A DNA stretch of 64,000 nt, from positions 73,296,999 to 73,360,998 of the forward strand of contig OY755241.1 of the NCBI GenBank assembly GCA_963576725.1. Direction: 5' to 3'. Below are positions 20,190 to 30,840 of the stretch, piece after piece. The DNA is from Azorinus chamasolen. Lineage: Eukaryota; Mollusca; Bivalvia; Cardiida; Solecurtidae. Numbering within the stretch: position 1 is the first letter of the stretch; each line of letters begins with the position of its first letter. Position numbers and translations under genes: made by a program. The notes under the pieces were generated by a model that saw nothing but the letters and a program-made list of their open reading frames with translations, was not told where the DNA came from and did no database searches.

Positions 20190-20425
20190 TTAACCCTTTC
20201 TCTGTTCTGTATTTATTCCAAATTTCAATTCCTACTGAATAATCATGCATAAAATAGTTATAATGAAATATAGAAGGGGGAACATTGTAGTCATTTTAGA
20301 AAGTAAAGAAACAGATCTTTCAAATTTCATTAGCAAACAGAGCAGACCCTGATCAGACGGCTCCTGATCTGGGTCTACTGTTCATGTAAAAGCATGAAAA
20401 TGGTTTATATAAAGGAAAGGGTTAA
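20190..20425. mobile_element. Family B TTAA-MITE
   Basis: TTAACCCTTTCTCTGTTCTG / ATAAAGGAAAGGGTTAA. The core ACCCTGATCAGACGGCTCCT joins directly to GATCTGGGTCTACTG, so the hairpin is partly deleted. Confidence 0.9.
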
Positions 20426-20552
20426 CCGCTGGTGCTGCAAAACAGTACCATTACAGTGCAGTCCCAGTTCAGACATTGCCTTTTCAAGGGACTCCTTTGT
20501 TTGCCTCAACCTTTATTTCTATGCCTGCAGTTTATTCCTTAGAATGTTTTAT

Positions 20553-21460
20553 TATGTCTCCCCCAATATTTATATGGGGGAGACATATTGTTTTCGTGAG
20601 AGTTATCTGTCTGTCTGTCTGTCAGTCCGTCCGTCTGTCCGTCTGTCCGTCACACTTTTTGTCCGGACGATAACTTCAATATGCCTGATGCCAGTTGATT
20701 GAAACTTCATATATGGAAAGAGCATAATGAGAGAAAGTGTCATGCACAAGGTCCATAACTCTGGCTTCACTAATATAGGAGTTATTGCCCCTTGTAAAAA
20801 ACACACACTTTTTTGTCCGGACGATAACTCCTATATGGCTCATGCCATTGGATTGAAACTTCATATATGGAAATATCATGACAAGAGGAAGTGTCATGCA
20901 CAATGTACATAACTCTGGCTTCACTAATATTGGAGTTATTGCCCTTTGTAAAATAAATCACAATTTTTTGTCCGGATGATTACTCCTATGTGACACATGC
21001 CGTTGGAGTGAAACTTCATACATGGGACGATCACAATAAGAGAAAGTGTCATGCATAAGATCCTTAACTCGAGCTTCAATAAATTTAGAGTTATTGCCCC
21101 TTGTACATTTGTTTAATTCTTTCTTGTCCGGACGATAACTCCTACATGGCTCTTGCCATCGTATTGAAACTTCATACATGGAAAGAGCATGATGTTCGAC
21201 TGATGCTATTGGAATGACATTTTATTTTTGGAAAGAGCATGATGAAAGTGAGTGTCGTGCACAAGGGCCATTACTCTGGTATCAGTATGTTTGGAGTTAT
21301 TAGCTGTTATCATTTTCTTCTTGAAAAATGTAGTGTGGAAAACGCATAATGAGGGGAAGTATCATTCATCAAGACCATAACATTTTTAGTGATTTCCCTT
21401 TACATATTGATTTTATTAGAGGGGAGACATCCGTTTTTGTGACAAAAACCTCTAGTTATT
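20553..21460 (+). repeat. Family O dispersed repeat
   Basis: Starts ATGTCTCCCCCAATATTTAT with inverted GGGGGAGACAT, then GTCTGTCTGTCTGTC. About five ~155-bp subunits follow, each with TTGTCCGGACGATAACTCCT. It ends GAGGGGAGACATCCGTTTTT and CAAAAACCTCTAG. Confidence 0.85.
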
Positions 21461-21490
21461 TATCTCAGTTCTTCATTTTACAATAATGTT

Positions 21491-21730
21491 TTAACTCTAT
21501 CCTTCATAGAAACGTGTTTCTCACATTAGCAAACAGAGTAGACCAAGCTCAGATGGATACTATTGGAGCCGTCTGATCAGGGTCTGCTCTGTTTGCCTAT
21601 GAAATTATAAGTAGATCTGATTCTGCACTTTCTACCAACACCAAAGTAATCCTGTGTAAGTACACCATTATAAAAGGTTATAAATATTCACCATGTCATT
21701 ATTTCTAATATAAATATTGGACAGGGTTAA
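21491..21730. mobile_element. Family B/A chimeric TTAA-MITE
   Basis: TTAACTCTATCCTTCATAGA / ATATTGGACAGGGTTAA. Core ACTATTGGAGCCGTCTGATC. Confidence 0.85.
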
Positions 21731-21884
21731 CAAGATTGGGTTGCAGACAACTAGAAATTTGGCACTGAAGGGACAAAGCTTCATATACCACATACCTTCA
21801 AGTTGTTACAGAGGATTTTATTGTACTTGTTCACTATCAAAATGGCTATAATGTGACCGATTTTGCTTTATTGATAAAAACACT

Positions 21885-22114
21885 CACTGAAAAGTCACTT
21901 CTTATTAATGCCTTTGCAAACAGTAGACCCAGATCAGACCTGGCCCAACTGATCAGGGGCTGCTGTTTTTGCTTATCGAATTATTGGAATATGATTTTAC
22001 ACCTTGTGCCACAGTCAAAAATTCCTTTGTTAATTCTGCGTTGAACTAGTTTGTCTCATTGATATTCATGGTTTCGTAATTTCTTACGTGAATATTGAAC
22101 AGGGAAAGGGTTAA
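21885..22114. mobile_element. Family A/B TTAA-MITE, left end truncated
   Basis: GCCTTTGCAAACAGTAGACC, core ACTGATCAGGGGCTGCTG, then right end TATTGAACAGGGAAAGGGTT plus AA. Confidence 0.75.
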
Positions 22115-22264
22115 GCACATAGCGTACATGGAATGCTTTCAATTAATGCTGTAACCACCAGTTGTCTATAAATCTCATAAGCATCACAACAGTAGGTTAT
22201 CAGTCATTGTTAGCTTGCAGGGGAGAACTGGATATTGCTTTTTAAAATCATGTTGTTGTATTTT

Positions 22265-23520
22265 CATTTCAGTATTTAGGATGCCTGGAGAAACCCTATG
22301 ACACAACCAACTTTAAGCACAATATTCATGTCCTTCCACTCAGGAACAGGCTCCTGTGCCGGGAAACACAACCAACATCAATGCAGCATTTGTGCCTATC
22401 CACTCAGGAATAGGTGTCTATGCCTGGAAGGTCCCTGAGACTCAACCAGCATCAAATTGTAACTGTGACTATCAACTCAGGACTTGACTCCTGTGCCTAG
22501 AAGGACCCCGAGACACAACCAGTACCAGCACATCTAATCAGGGTTATACTTGTGTGGCTGGGAAGACCCTGGGCCACAACAAACATCAATACAGCATTTG
22601 TGCCTATCCACTCAGGAAGGTCCCCGAGAGTCAACCAGCATCAAATGATATGTCAGAGTATCCACCTAGGAATGAGTGCCTAGGAATGAGTGCCTAGGAG
22701 GACCCTTGACACAACCAGTACCAGCATGACATCTCTGCATATCCACTCAGAAATAGGCTTGTGTGGCTGGAAAGACAATGAAACACAACCAGTGTCAGCA
22801 TATCTCTGCATATCCATCCAGGAATAGACTTTTGTGGCTGGAAAGACAATGAAACGCAACCAGTGTCGGCATATCTCTGCATATCCACTCAGGAATAGGC
22901 TTTTGTGGCTGGAAAGACAATGAAAAGCAACCAGTGTCAGCATATCTCTGCATATCCACTCAGGAATAGGCTTTTGTGACTGGAAAGACAACGAAACACA
23001 ACCAGTGTCAGCATATCTCTGCATATCCACTCAGGAATATGCTTTTGTGGCTGGAAAGACAACGAAACGCAACCAGTGTCGGCATATCTCTGCATATCCA
23101 CTCAGGAATAGGCTTTTGTGGCTGGAAAGACAATGAAACGCAACCAGTGTCGGCATATCTCTGCATATCCACTCAGGAATAGGCTTTTGTGGCTGGAAAG
23201 ACAACGAAAAGCAACCAGTGTCAGCATATCTCTGCATATCCATCCAGGAATAGGTTTTTGTGCAAGGAAAGACCCTGAGACTCAACCTGCATCAACATAT
23301 CTCTGCAAATCCACTGAAGAATAAGATGAGACACAACAAGCTTCAGCATTATATCTACCTATCCTTTCAGGACTAGGCTTGTGTGCCTGGAAGGACCCTG
23401 ATACACAACCAACAACAACATCATTACATGATATCTGCCTATCCACTCAGGAAAAGATTACATGTCTTGAAAGACCCTGAGGCATAACCAGAATCAACAT
23501 AATATTTGTGCCTAAACCAT
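22265..23520 (-). repeat. 71-bp satellite array
   Basis: Eight core units from about 22740 to 23260 repeat exactly every 71 bp (GGAATAG at 22821, 22892, 22963, 23034, 23105, 23176 and 23247). Each contains CATATCTCTGCATATCCACT and TTTTGTGGCTGGAAAGACAA. More diverged units of about 67-71 bp flank both sides. The minus strand is open across the core, with a 71-residue period (MDMQRYADTG, CRDMLTLV, GYAEICRHW), because 71 is not a multiple of three and all three frames lack stops. I do not read this as a gene. Confidence 0.9.
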
Positions 23521-23599
23521 TCTCAGTGAAAACTTTTATGAGAAAAGGTGATCATTTTTTTCTGTGAAGCGACCCATAAGGCTTGCTGCAGTGGAATTA

Positions 23600-23668
23600 G
23601 TCTGGATCCAGAAAAGCTGACGAATAACTCGGCATCTCACCAGGGTCCAAATTGTTGCACACTTCACT
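23600..23668. mobile_element. Family H remnant
   Basis: TTAGTCTGGATCCAGAAAAG and ACTCGGCATCTCACCAGGGT CC are a decayed H hairpin. Confidence 0.5.
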
Positions 23669-24058
23669 CATGTTTTGATACAGAATGGAAGACACTACTT
23701 ACTGTCTCTTAAAGCAGACAGTACTGTCTGTAGTCGAAAATTGTTTGCTACCAAAAGAGGAAAACAATAGTATTCAAATCGCCAAGAATTGTGAAACTCA
23801 TACGGGACAGATTGAGGGATACTGTGAATATCGCGTTCAGTGTCTGATAGAACGAGAACTTTTGTCAACGATATAGTGATAGCCTGATGGACATTCATCT
23901 GTGTGGTTGTATCATATCATCGAGAAATCAAGAACTTTACTTTTCAAGTACACACACAAAGACAATTTGAAAGCTATCCTTGAACTTTCATCCTGAGCCT
24001 TCAAACCCACACTGTCATGCACCCAACTTGTCTGATACACATATGATATGGTATGATA
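23669..24058. other. No recognised feature
   Basis: Overlapping open frames of 63 codons (+) and 67 codons (-) show no known motif, no clear splice signals and no repeat relatives in the window. Confidence 0.4.
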
Positions 24059-24272
24059 TTAACCCTTTCCTACATAAATACGCCTAAAATTCTACACCTC
24101 TATAATGGCCACTTCTTGAGACCATTGTGATAAATAGAGCATTTGCTCCTATGGAGCAAATGCTCTATTTATCACAATTCTAACATTTTCCTTTTCTCAA
24201 GTTAATTATCCTTTTTGGTAGATTGATTCAAACAGGTTTCAGCTAAAAATAGCATATGGGAGAATGGGTTAA
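24059..24272. mobile_element. Family C TTAA-MITE (complete)
   Basis: TTAACCCTTTCCTACATAAA / TATGGGAGAATGGGTTAA. Perfect hairpin TAGAGCATTTGCTCC TATGGAGCAAATGCTCTA. Confidence 0.9.
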
Positions 24273-24454
24273 TATTGCTCGCCCCATTGTTAACCCACAG
24301 TAGAATTCAAAAGAAGTCAGTCCACAGTACATATGCAAATGCTCCAGGTTATATAGCTTTCAATTTTTTTCTGTGTGTAATTGAAACATTTTGTTCTTGA
24401 TCATATATTGATAGTAATGTGTTTTGTAATATTTCATTGCATGCTCTTAAGTTC

Positions 24455-24688
24455 TTAACCCTTTCTATCATATAAACACTTTTTCACACATCTGCAAACA
24501 GAGAAGACCCAGATCAGATGGCTTATGTAGAAGCCATCTGATCAGTGTCTGCTTTGTTTGCTAATGACATTTGATAGATCTGTATCTTTTCTTTCTAAAA
24601 TTGCTACAGTGTCCCACCTTCCATATTTCATTATAACTATTTTGTCCATGTCAATATTAAACTAAATATTGAACAGGGAAAGGGTTAA
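24455..24688. mobile_element. Family B TTAA-MITE (reverse, complete)
   Basis: TTAACCCTTTCTATCATATA / TGAACAGGGAAAGGGTTAA. Core GGCTTATGTAGAAGCC. Its right TTAA starts the next C fragment. Confidence 0.9.
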
Positions 24689-24870
24689 GTCATTCCCTCA
24701 TATTGACGCCCTTTGATGCCTCTGTAAAATTCACGTTTGTAAACCATTGTGAATAAATGGAGCATTCATTCAATATGAGCATATGATTCCTTCAGCAATA
24801 AGAGCAAACCCTGATGAGATGGCTCCTACATGAGTCATCTGATCTGGGTCTGCTTTTTCAACACTATGGA
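24685..24870. mobile_element. Family C left arm joined to an A/B hairpin
   Basis: TTAAGTCATTCCCTCATATT through ACCATTGTGAATAAATGG, then GAGATGGCTCCTACATGAGT CATC. Chimeric or successive truncations. Confidence 0.6.
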
Positions 24871-24970
24871 CCAATGTGTGATGTCATTGAGATCAATTTA
24901 AGGTGCTGAGTAAATCATTGCCTCATCAGAGTTGCACCCTTTTCTTCATAATACACACTATATATACATA

Positions 24971-25151
24971 TACAGTGAAGCTCATTTATAACGAAGTCAT
25001 AGGGACTCTCTGATTTCCTTCGTTATATCCAATTTCCATTATATTAGGTCCATTTTACTATATGCTATTTAGAGAGGGTGAATAAATTTTGTTTTGTTAT
25101 AAGCAATATATTTCGTTTTATCCAAGTTCATTATAAGTGAGCTTCACTGTA
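24971..25151. mobile_element. Family Q mariner-like MITE (181 bp)
   Basis: TACAGTGAAGCTCATTTATA ACGAA and inverted TTCATTATAAGTGAGCTTCA CTGTA ends, inside TATATA-rich flanks consistent with TA duplication. Only copy in the window. The interior has repeated TTCGTTATA/TTTCGTTTTATCC motifs. Confidence 0.8.
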
Positions 25152-25205
25152 TATATATGAAAGAAAAGGAAGGAAAATGTAGCATGTTATTTTGCAGACA
25201 ATAGT

Positions 25206-25402
25206 TAGAGTAAAACCTCTCTAAGCCGGACATTAACTTTAGAATAAATATCAGTGTTGGTGACAGGTGGCTGCGAGCGTCATGCAGAAAGCTCCTCTAT
25301 GAGCTTTTTGCATGACTTTAATCCTGCATTAAGCAGTCACCTGCCTAAAAGTATGTAATTTCTTCTGCTAGAATTTCAGTTTAGAGGCGTTTTAATATTA
25401 GT
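25206..25402. mobile_element. Family D TA-MITE
   Basis: GAGTAAAACCTCTCTAAGCC left, AGAAAGCTCCTCTATGAGCT hairpin, TTTAGAGGCGTTTTAATA right. Confidence 0.8.
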
Positions 25403-25441
25403 GTTGAAAGGATCATTACGAAATAGGTATACTGATTTTGT

Positions 25442-25649
25442 TTAACCCATTCCCGCGTTTTGACGCTTCTGTAAAAGTCGCTTTTTGAAACCATTGTGAC
25501 AAATAGAGCATTTGCTCCACAAGAGCATATGCTCTATTTATCACAATGGTTTCAAAACTACACAATTCTGAAAATTTTCTTTTCTCTAGTTAATGCTCCG
25601 TTTTGGTATATTTAATCAAAGAGGTTAGCTAAAGTGGGAATTGGTTGAA
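25442..25649. mobile_element. Family C TTAA-MITE
   Basis: TTAACCCATTCCCGCGTTTT / AGTGGGAATTGGTTGAA. Hairpin GAGCATTTGCTCCACAAGAG CATATGCTC. Confidence 0.85.
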
Positions 25650-25897
25650 GACTATGTTCATATTGTTTTTGTCCTGTACGTTTGTCACCAACTTTACAGT
25701 GTTTTCAACAAACAAAAACGTTTATCATTTGAATGGCTCATATGGAAATCTGAATGTCTAAAGCCTTCATATGCTAAGTAATCTGGGTGGAATCATCTAC
25801 TTTAGTTATTGTCCTAAGTATTTGGACAAAAATCTCTCCCCTCCATAGTTTGCAAACTTGAATAAGTCAATTGAGCATCAATTTTATGACTTTAAAA

Positions 25898-26150
25898 TAC
25901 AGTAGAACCTGTCTTAACCCTTTCCGTCATATTTAGAAATGTGTCTCATGCATTTGCAAGCAGAGTAGACCCAGTTTGAATGGCTCCTATTGGATCAGTC
26001 TGGTCAGGGCCTTCTCTGTTTGCTAATGGAATTTGAAGGCAAAAGTGATGCAGAAAACTCCTAGATATTTCTTTTGAACTGCATTAAGCTATCACCTGCC
26101 TTACATACCCATAATTAGACCTTTTTGATGGCCACTTAAGACAGGTTATA
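25898..26150. mobile_element. Family F TA-MITE with a nested family B fragment
   Basis: Left end TACAGTAGAACCTGTCTTAA and right end GGCCACTTAAGACAGGTTAT A. At the TTAA of the left end a truncated B element is inserted (25914-26040, CCCTTTCCGTCATATTTAG to GCTAATGGAATTTGA). F then continues GCAAAAGTGATGCAGAAAAC. The matching TTAA in the right end is unoccupied. Confidence 0.8.
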
Positions 26151-26515
26151 CCGGAAAGTCTGACATTGGTGCAGACCCTTATCAAACTGACCCTTCAGGA
26201 GCAATTTGATCTGGGTATGCACTATTTGCCCAAGTTTGCCTGTCCAAATAATTAGGCTAAATAGGATACCATTTAGTGAGTCATGACAATAAATGTTTCA
26301 CAGTGTAGAACTCGACAAGCCACTACTTTGTAAAAGCTGACTGCATTCTGTTTTTTGTGTTTTTACTTATATTTAGAAAGTTTAGAGATCATGTTTACCT
26401 CACAATGTATAGATTGTTCACCCTTAGATTTTGTTAGTTGAATTATTGCTTCTGGTCAACATCTTTATAGATCCATTTTTGAGCTGATAGAATGTCACCA
26501 ACTGCATTTAATACT
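26151..26515. other. Short hairpin remnant, otherwise nothing
   Basis: 26168-26235 carries a decayed core (GTGCAGACCCTTATCAAACT / AATTTGATCTGGGTATGCAC). The rest is unassigned AT-rich DNA. Confidence 0.45.
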
Positions 26516-26745
26516 TGTCAAACCTCTCTAAACTGGACTTTCAAATAGGTATCAGTGGCGGACTCTGGAGCATCTAAATGTTGGTTGAAAGTCATGCAAA
26601 AAGCTCTATTTAAAAGTAACTTATTGCACGACTTTTTCTCTGCATTTACCCGTTACTCTCTGCACCTTTGCAAACAGAGTAGATCCAGATCAGAATGCTC
26701 TTAATTCTTTCATAAGCATCCGGTTTAGAGTTGATTTACATACTG
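26516..26745. mobile_element. Family D MITE with an embedded A fragment
   Basis: CAAACCTCTCTAAACTGGAC left, GTCATGCAAAAAGCTC arm, then GCAAACAGAGTAGATCCAGA near 26663, and TCCGGTTTAGAGTTGATTTA C right. Confidence 0.65.
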
Positions 26746-26764
26746 TCAATGTTAAGACTGTGTT

Positions 26765-26943
26765 TGACCATTGTAACAAAATCCAATTCTTTCAACAATA
26801 TATTGGACCAATTTATTATTTTCTCTATCATAATGGTTTCAAAACTGCAATTATAAATTTTACCTTTTTGCTAGTTAATGCTCCTTTTTGGTAGATTTGT
26901 ACAAAGAGGTTGGATCTGAAAATAGCTTGAGGGAATGGATTAA
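26765..26943. mobile_element. Family C TTAA-MITE, left end truncated
   Basis: ATGGTTTCAAAACTGCAA, TTAATGCTCCTTTTTGGTAG, GCTTGAGGGAATGGATTAA. Confidence 0.8.
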
Positions 26944-27042
26944 CTCTTTATTCCACCTTTCTTATTTCATTATTACTATTTTGTTCATGAATATTCAGTA
27001 GGTATCGAAACTTGGAATAAACGTTGAACAGGGAAAGGGTTA
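26940..27042. mobile_element. Family B right part (reverse)
   Basis: Begins at the TTAA shared with the C element. TTCCACCTTTCTTATTTCAT, GAATATTCAGTAGGTATCGA and GAACAGGGAAAGGGTTAA. The hairpin half is deleted. Confidence 0.8.
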
Positions 27043-27097
27043 ATGGAATTGGATTAATACGTTCTAAAATGGCTACACTGTTCCATCCTCCATAGTT

Positions 27098-27276
27098 TGT
27101 CCTGTAGGAGCCGTCTGATCAGGGTTTGCTCTGTTTGTTTGTGAAATAATATAGATAAAATTCTACAGTTTCTGCCATAGCCAAAACTCCCTGTGTCCAT
27201 GTACTATTATAACAATTAATCTAATGTTCATGACATCATTAGTTCTTACATGATTATTCATGGAGTAAAGGATTAA
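27098..27276. mobile_element. Family A TTAA-MITE (reverse), left half missing
   Basis: GTAGGAGCCGTCTGATCAGG, CTACAGTTTCTGCCATAGCC, TTCATGGAGTAAAGGATTAA. Confidence 0.8.
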
Positions 27277-27369
27277 AGAAGCTGATATGAAGTTTCCAAA
27301 GGCCTAGTTGCAAAGACTATATATATTAATTCTGTGATATTTTCTGGTGCAAGATTGGTACATATGCTT

Positions 27370-28970
27370 ATGATTTTTTGCCGGATTGCTCGCAATCTAG
27401 GCTTATAGATTGGCGAATGCCGTCCGTCCGTCCGTCCGGCCGTCCGTCCGGTTGACCTTTTTTTTGAGTTAGTTATAGCCAACGTATAATACCTGCAGTA
27501 ACCAAACTTGGCATGTGGGTTCAGAATGAGGGCCCCATCACATGTCATAGGTTAGCAGGTTACTATGAGCCCTTTTGACCTAGTTTTTACGCTTCATTGA
27601 CTTAGAGAATTTCCAGGTTGACCTTTTTGTTTGTGGTAGTTATAGCCAAATTATAACACCTACAGTAACCAAACTTGGCATGTGGGTTCATAATGAGGGT
27701 CACATTACACATCATAGGTTAGTAGGTTATTATGAACCCTTTTGAGCTAGTTTTTACGCTTCAATGACTCAGATAATTTCCAGGTTGACCTTTTTGTTTC
27801 CGATCGATAACTAATAAACGGTTTGGCCTAGAATCTTCAAACTTGCTGTGGTGGTTGGTCATGACAACTGGATGACCCCTATTGTTTTTAGGTCACTAGG
27901 TCAAAGGTTAAGATCACCATGACCTTAACTAGTAAAATGGTTTTTGATCAATAACTGCTCAAGGGTTTGGCTTAGGATCTTCAAATTTGCTGTGGTGGTT
28001 GGTCATGACAACTAGATGAACCCTCCTGTTTTTGAGGTCACTAGGTCAAAGGCCAAGGTCACCATGACCTTAACTGATGAAATGGTTCCCGATCAATAAC
28101 TGCTCAATGGTTTGGCTTAGAATCTTCAAACTTGCTGTGGTAGTTGGTCATGACAACTGGATGACTCCTATTGTTTTTGAGGTCACTAGGTCAAAGGTCA
28201 AGGTCACTATGACCGTAACTGGTAAAAGTGTTTCTGATCAATAACTGCTCGAGGGTTTGGCTTAGGATCTTCAAATTTGCTGTGGTGGTTGGTCATGACA
28301 ACTAGATTAGCCCTCTTGTTTTTTAGGTCACTAGGTCTAAAGTCAAGGTCACCATGACCTTAACTGGTGAAATGGTTTCCAGTCAATAACTGCTCAAGGG
28401 TTTGGCTTAGGATCTTCAAACTTGCTGTGGTGGTTTGTCATGACCACTAGATGATCCCTAATGTTTTTTAGGTCACTTAGTCAAAGGTCAAGGACATCAT
28501 GACATTAACAGGTGAAATGGTTTCCAATCAATAACTGCTCAAGGGTTTGGCTTAGGATCTTCAAACTTACTGTGATGGTTGGTCATGACAACTAGATGCC
28601 CCCTATTGTTTTTGAGGTCACTAGGTCAAAGATTAAGGTCACTATGATCTTAACTGATGAAATGGTTTCCGATAATAACTGCTCAATGGTTTGGTTGGGG
28701 ATCTTCAAACTTGCTGTGGTGGTTGGTCGTAACCACTAGATGACTCCTATAGTTGTTGAGGTCACTAGGTCAAAGGTCAAGGTCACCATTACCTTAACTT
28801 GTGAAATGTTTTCAGATCAATAAATGATTAGTGGTTTGGCTTAGGATCGTCAAAGTTGCTGTGGTGATTAGTCATGACCAGTAGATGACCTCTATAGTTG
28901 AGGTCACTAGATCAAAGGTCAGGGGGTCTGGGGGTATACATGCTTAACAATTATCTCTTGTTTTTATGCT
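27370..28970 (+). repeat. Family R: ~146-bp tandem repeat rich in AGGTCA half-sites
   Basis: A leader with CCGTCCGTCCGTCCGGCCGT is followed by two GGTTGACCTTTTTGTT units. About eight units of 144-146 bp follow, starting with CTTCAAACTTGCTGTGGTGG near 27834, 27979, 28124, 28270, 28424, 28560, 28703 and 28849. Each unit carries the block GAGGTCACTAGGTCAAAGGT CAAGGTCACCATGACC. That block gives direct repeats of AGGTCA and, at 28056-28070 and 28346-28360, the exact inverted repeat AGGTCACCATGACCT. This repeat type is widespread in bivalve genomes. Confidence 0.9.
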
Positions 28971-29158
28971 TCAATGAATTTCTAGATTGACCTTTTTAAC
29001 ATGTGGAGTCATAATGAGGACCTCATTACATGCAATTGGAATATGTTTAACTATTTATTATGCCTTCAGCATCTGCTGATGCAGAAATGTATAATGATTG
29101 ACTGTTCATCTATATCACTTTAATCGGCAATCCGGCCATACCGACATTGGCGGTTTCT

Positions 29159-29181
29159 TGTTATTATTATTATTATTATTA
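29159..29181. repeat. (ATT)n microsatellite
   Basis: Seven to eight TTA units just before family S. Confidence 0.9.
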
Positions 29182-29204
29182 CACCACATTTCTATAGCAC
29201 TTTT

Positions 29205-29950
29205 TATGCCCCCACAAAGTAGTGGCATAGAGGGCTGCTCTTGTCCGTAGGTCCGTCCGTACGCACATCTAGCAGAATTGTCTGGGCTCTTTCTTAAAAA
29301 GGACATTACACACATGTTTGTAGCCATTATATCTTGGTCAAGTTCAATAGCCAGGTGAATCGCTTCAGTCGTTCAGGAGTTGTGGCCCTTTATTTGTAAA
29401 AATGACATAAAAATATTTTGTCCGGACCTTTTCTTGGAAAGTATTTGTATAATATAACTTTACACTCGTTTGTGGCTAATATATCCTGGTCAAGTTCAAT
29501 AGCCATGTAAATTGCTTTAGTCGTTTAGGAGTTGCGGCCCTTTATTTGCAAAAATGACTTTAAAATATCTTGTCCAGACTCTTTCTTGGAAAGACTCTTT
29601 CTTGGAAAGTATTTGTCCAATCCAAACCAAACTATACACACATGCCTGTGACCATTGTATATTGGTCAAGTTTAGCCATGTAAATCGCTTCAATCATTTA
29701 GGAGTTGCAACCCTTTATTTGCAAAAAATACTTTAAAAATATCTTGTCCGGACTGTTTCTTGAAAAGTATTTGTCCAATCCGCACCAAGCATTACACATG
29801 TTTGTGGCCTTTATATCTGGGTCAACATCCCTTAATTTGCAAAAATTGCATAAATCGCTTGTTGTTGCATACATGATTATGGCCCTTACTTTCTGTGACA
29901 AAAAAAATGAAGTGGGGGCATCAGTGTCCTATGGGCACATTTCTAGTTTC
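29205..29950 (+). repeat. Family S dispersed repeat
   Basis: Starts TATGCCCCCACAAAGTAGTG and ends GTGGGGGCATCAGTGTCCTA TGGGCACATTTCTAG, with inverted TATGCCCCCAC / GTGGGGGCAT. About four subunits of 130-190 bp include CTTGTCCGGAC and TTTCTTGGAAAGTATTTGTC. Confidence 0.85.
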
Positions 29951-30006
29951 ATAATATATATATCTACGTTTAAAAAAAATATACACATGTACATACAAAG
30001 TAAACG

Positions 30007-30070
30007 ACAACGTGAGCTAGACAAACTAAAATAAACATACAACGTGAGCTAGACAAACTAAAATAAACAT
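30007..30070. repeat. 32-bp direct duplication
   Basis: ACAACGTGAGCTAGACAAAC TAAAATAAACAT occurs twice in succession (30007 and 30039) without change, a recent duplication. Confidence 0.9.
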
Positions 30071-30074
30071 AGGA

Positions 30075-30245
30075 TAAAATTTCATAGGATTTCTCAACAC
30101 CATGCCTGGTTGTGCATATTTTATTCATGTTCCTGTTCGATGATTTTCTGCAGAGGTATTGAACTTTGAAATGTTTACATGGAAAATTTTGTCCGTGTGT
30201 TAGGTGGGTGTGACATCAGTTTTTGTATCAAAAACAATTCTATTT
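30075..30245 (+). repeat. Family O 3' fragment
   Basis: ACACCATGCCTGGTTGTGCA, GATGATTTTCTGCAGAGGTA and CAGTTTTTGTATCAAAAACA match the end of O at 16340-16480. Confidence 0.8.
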
Positions 30246-30249
30246 ATCC

Positions 30250-30680
30250 TTTTAGAGAGTTCAATAAAACATCTCACACTTGTTCACCACCATAAGTGTC
30301 ACCACTGAGCCAGTGTGCTTTGAACTTCATCGTCTTTAGAGACAGTTCACTAAAACCTCTTACACTTGTACACCATCATAAGAGTCACCACTGAGCCAGT
30401 GTGCTTTGAACTTCATTGTCTATAGAGACAGTTGTCTAAAACATCTCACACTTGTACACCACCATAAGAGTCACCACTGAGACAATGTGCTTTGAACTTC
30501 ATCGTCTTTAGAGACAGTTGTCTAAAACCTCTTACACTTGTTCACCACCATAAGAGTCACCACTGAGACAATGTGCTTTGAACTTCATTGTCTTTAGAGA
30601 CAGTTGTCTAAAACCTCTTACACTTGTTCACCACCATAAGAGTCACCACTGAGACAATGTGATTTGAACTTCTTTAGGGC
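30250..30680. repeat. 86-bp tandem array
   Basis: TGCTTTGAACTTCAT recurs at 30316, 30402, 30488, 30574 and about 30660, always 86 bp apart. Each unit has AAGAGTCACCACTGAG(C/A)CA and TTTAGAGACAGTTGTCTAAA. Confidence 0.9.
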
Positions 30681-30840
30681 CCTGCATTGAAAATGCAGAA
30701 ACCTTATAGGAATTAAATTTTCTGTCTCTGTCCGTCTACACTTTTGATGTGACGCAATAACTCAAACAGCACTTCACATATTGGTTTCATATTAAGGGCG
30801 TATGCTTAGTATCTAGTTATCTGCCCTGGATAAAACGTCT
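30681..30840 (+). repeat. Inserted 'GGGCCCTGCATTGAAAATGC' repeat
   Basis: AGGGCCCTGCATTGAAAATG matches the repeat at 17049. It includes CTGTCTCTGTCCGTCTACAC and splits the 86-bp array from one more unit at 30841-30900. Confidence 0.7.

Noticed and set aside
22680..23285. Minus-strand frames of 84-116 codons with a repeat pattern
   Set aside because: They come from the 71-bp satellite being stop-free in all frames. Flanking units contain stops.
30250..30680. CRISPR-like array
   Set aside because: The 86-bp units are contiguous and similar throughout, without unique spacers. The sequence is eukaryotic in character.
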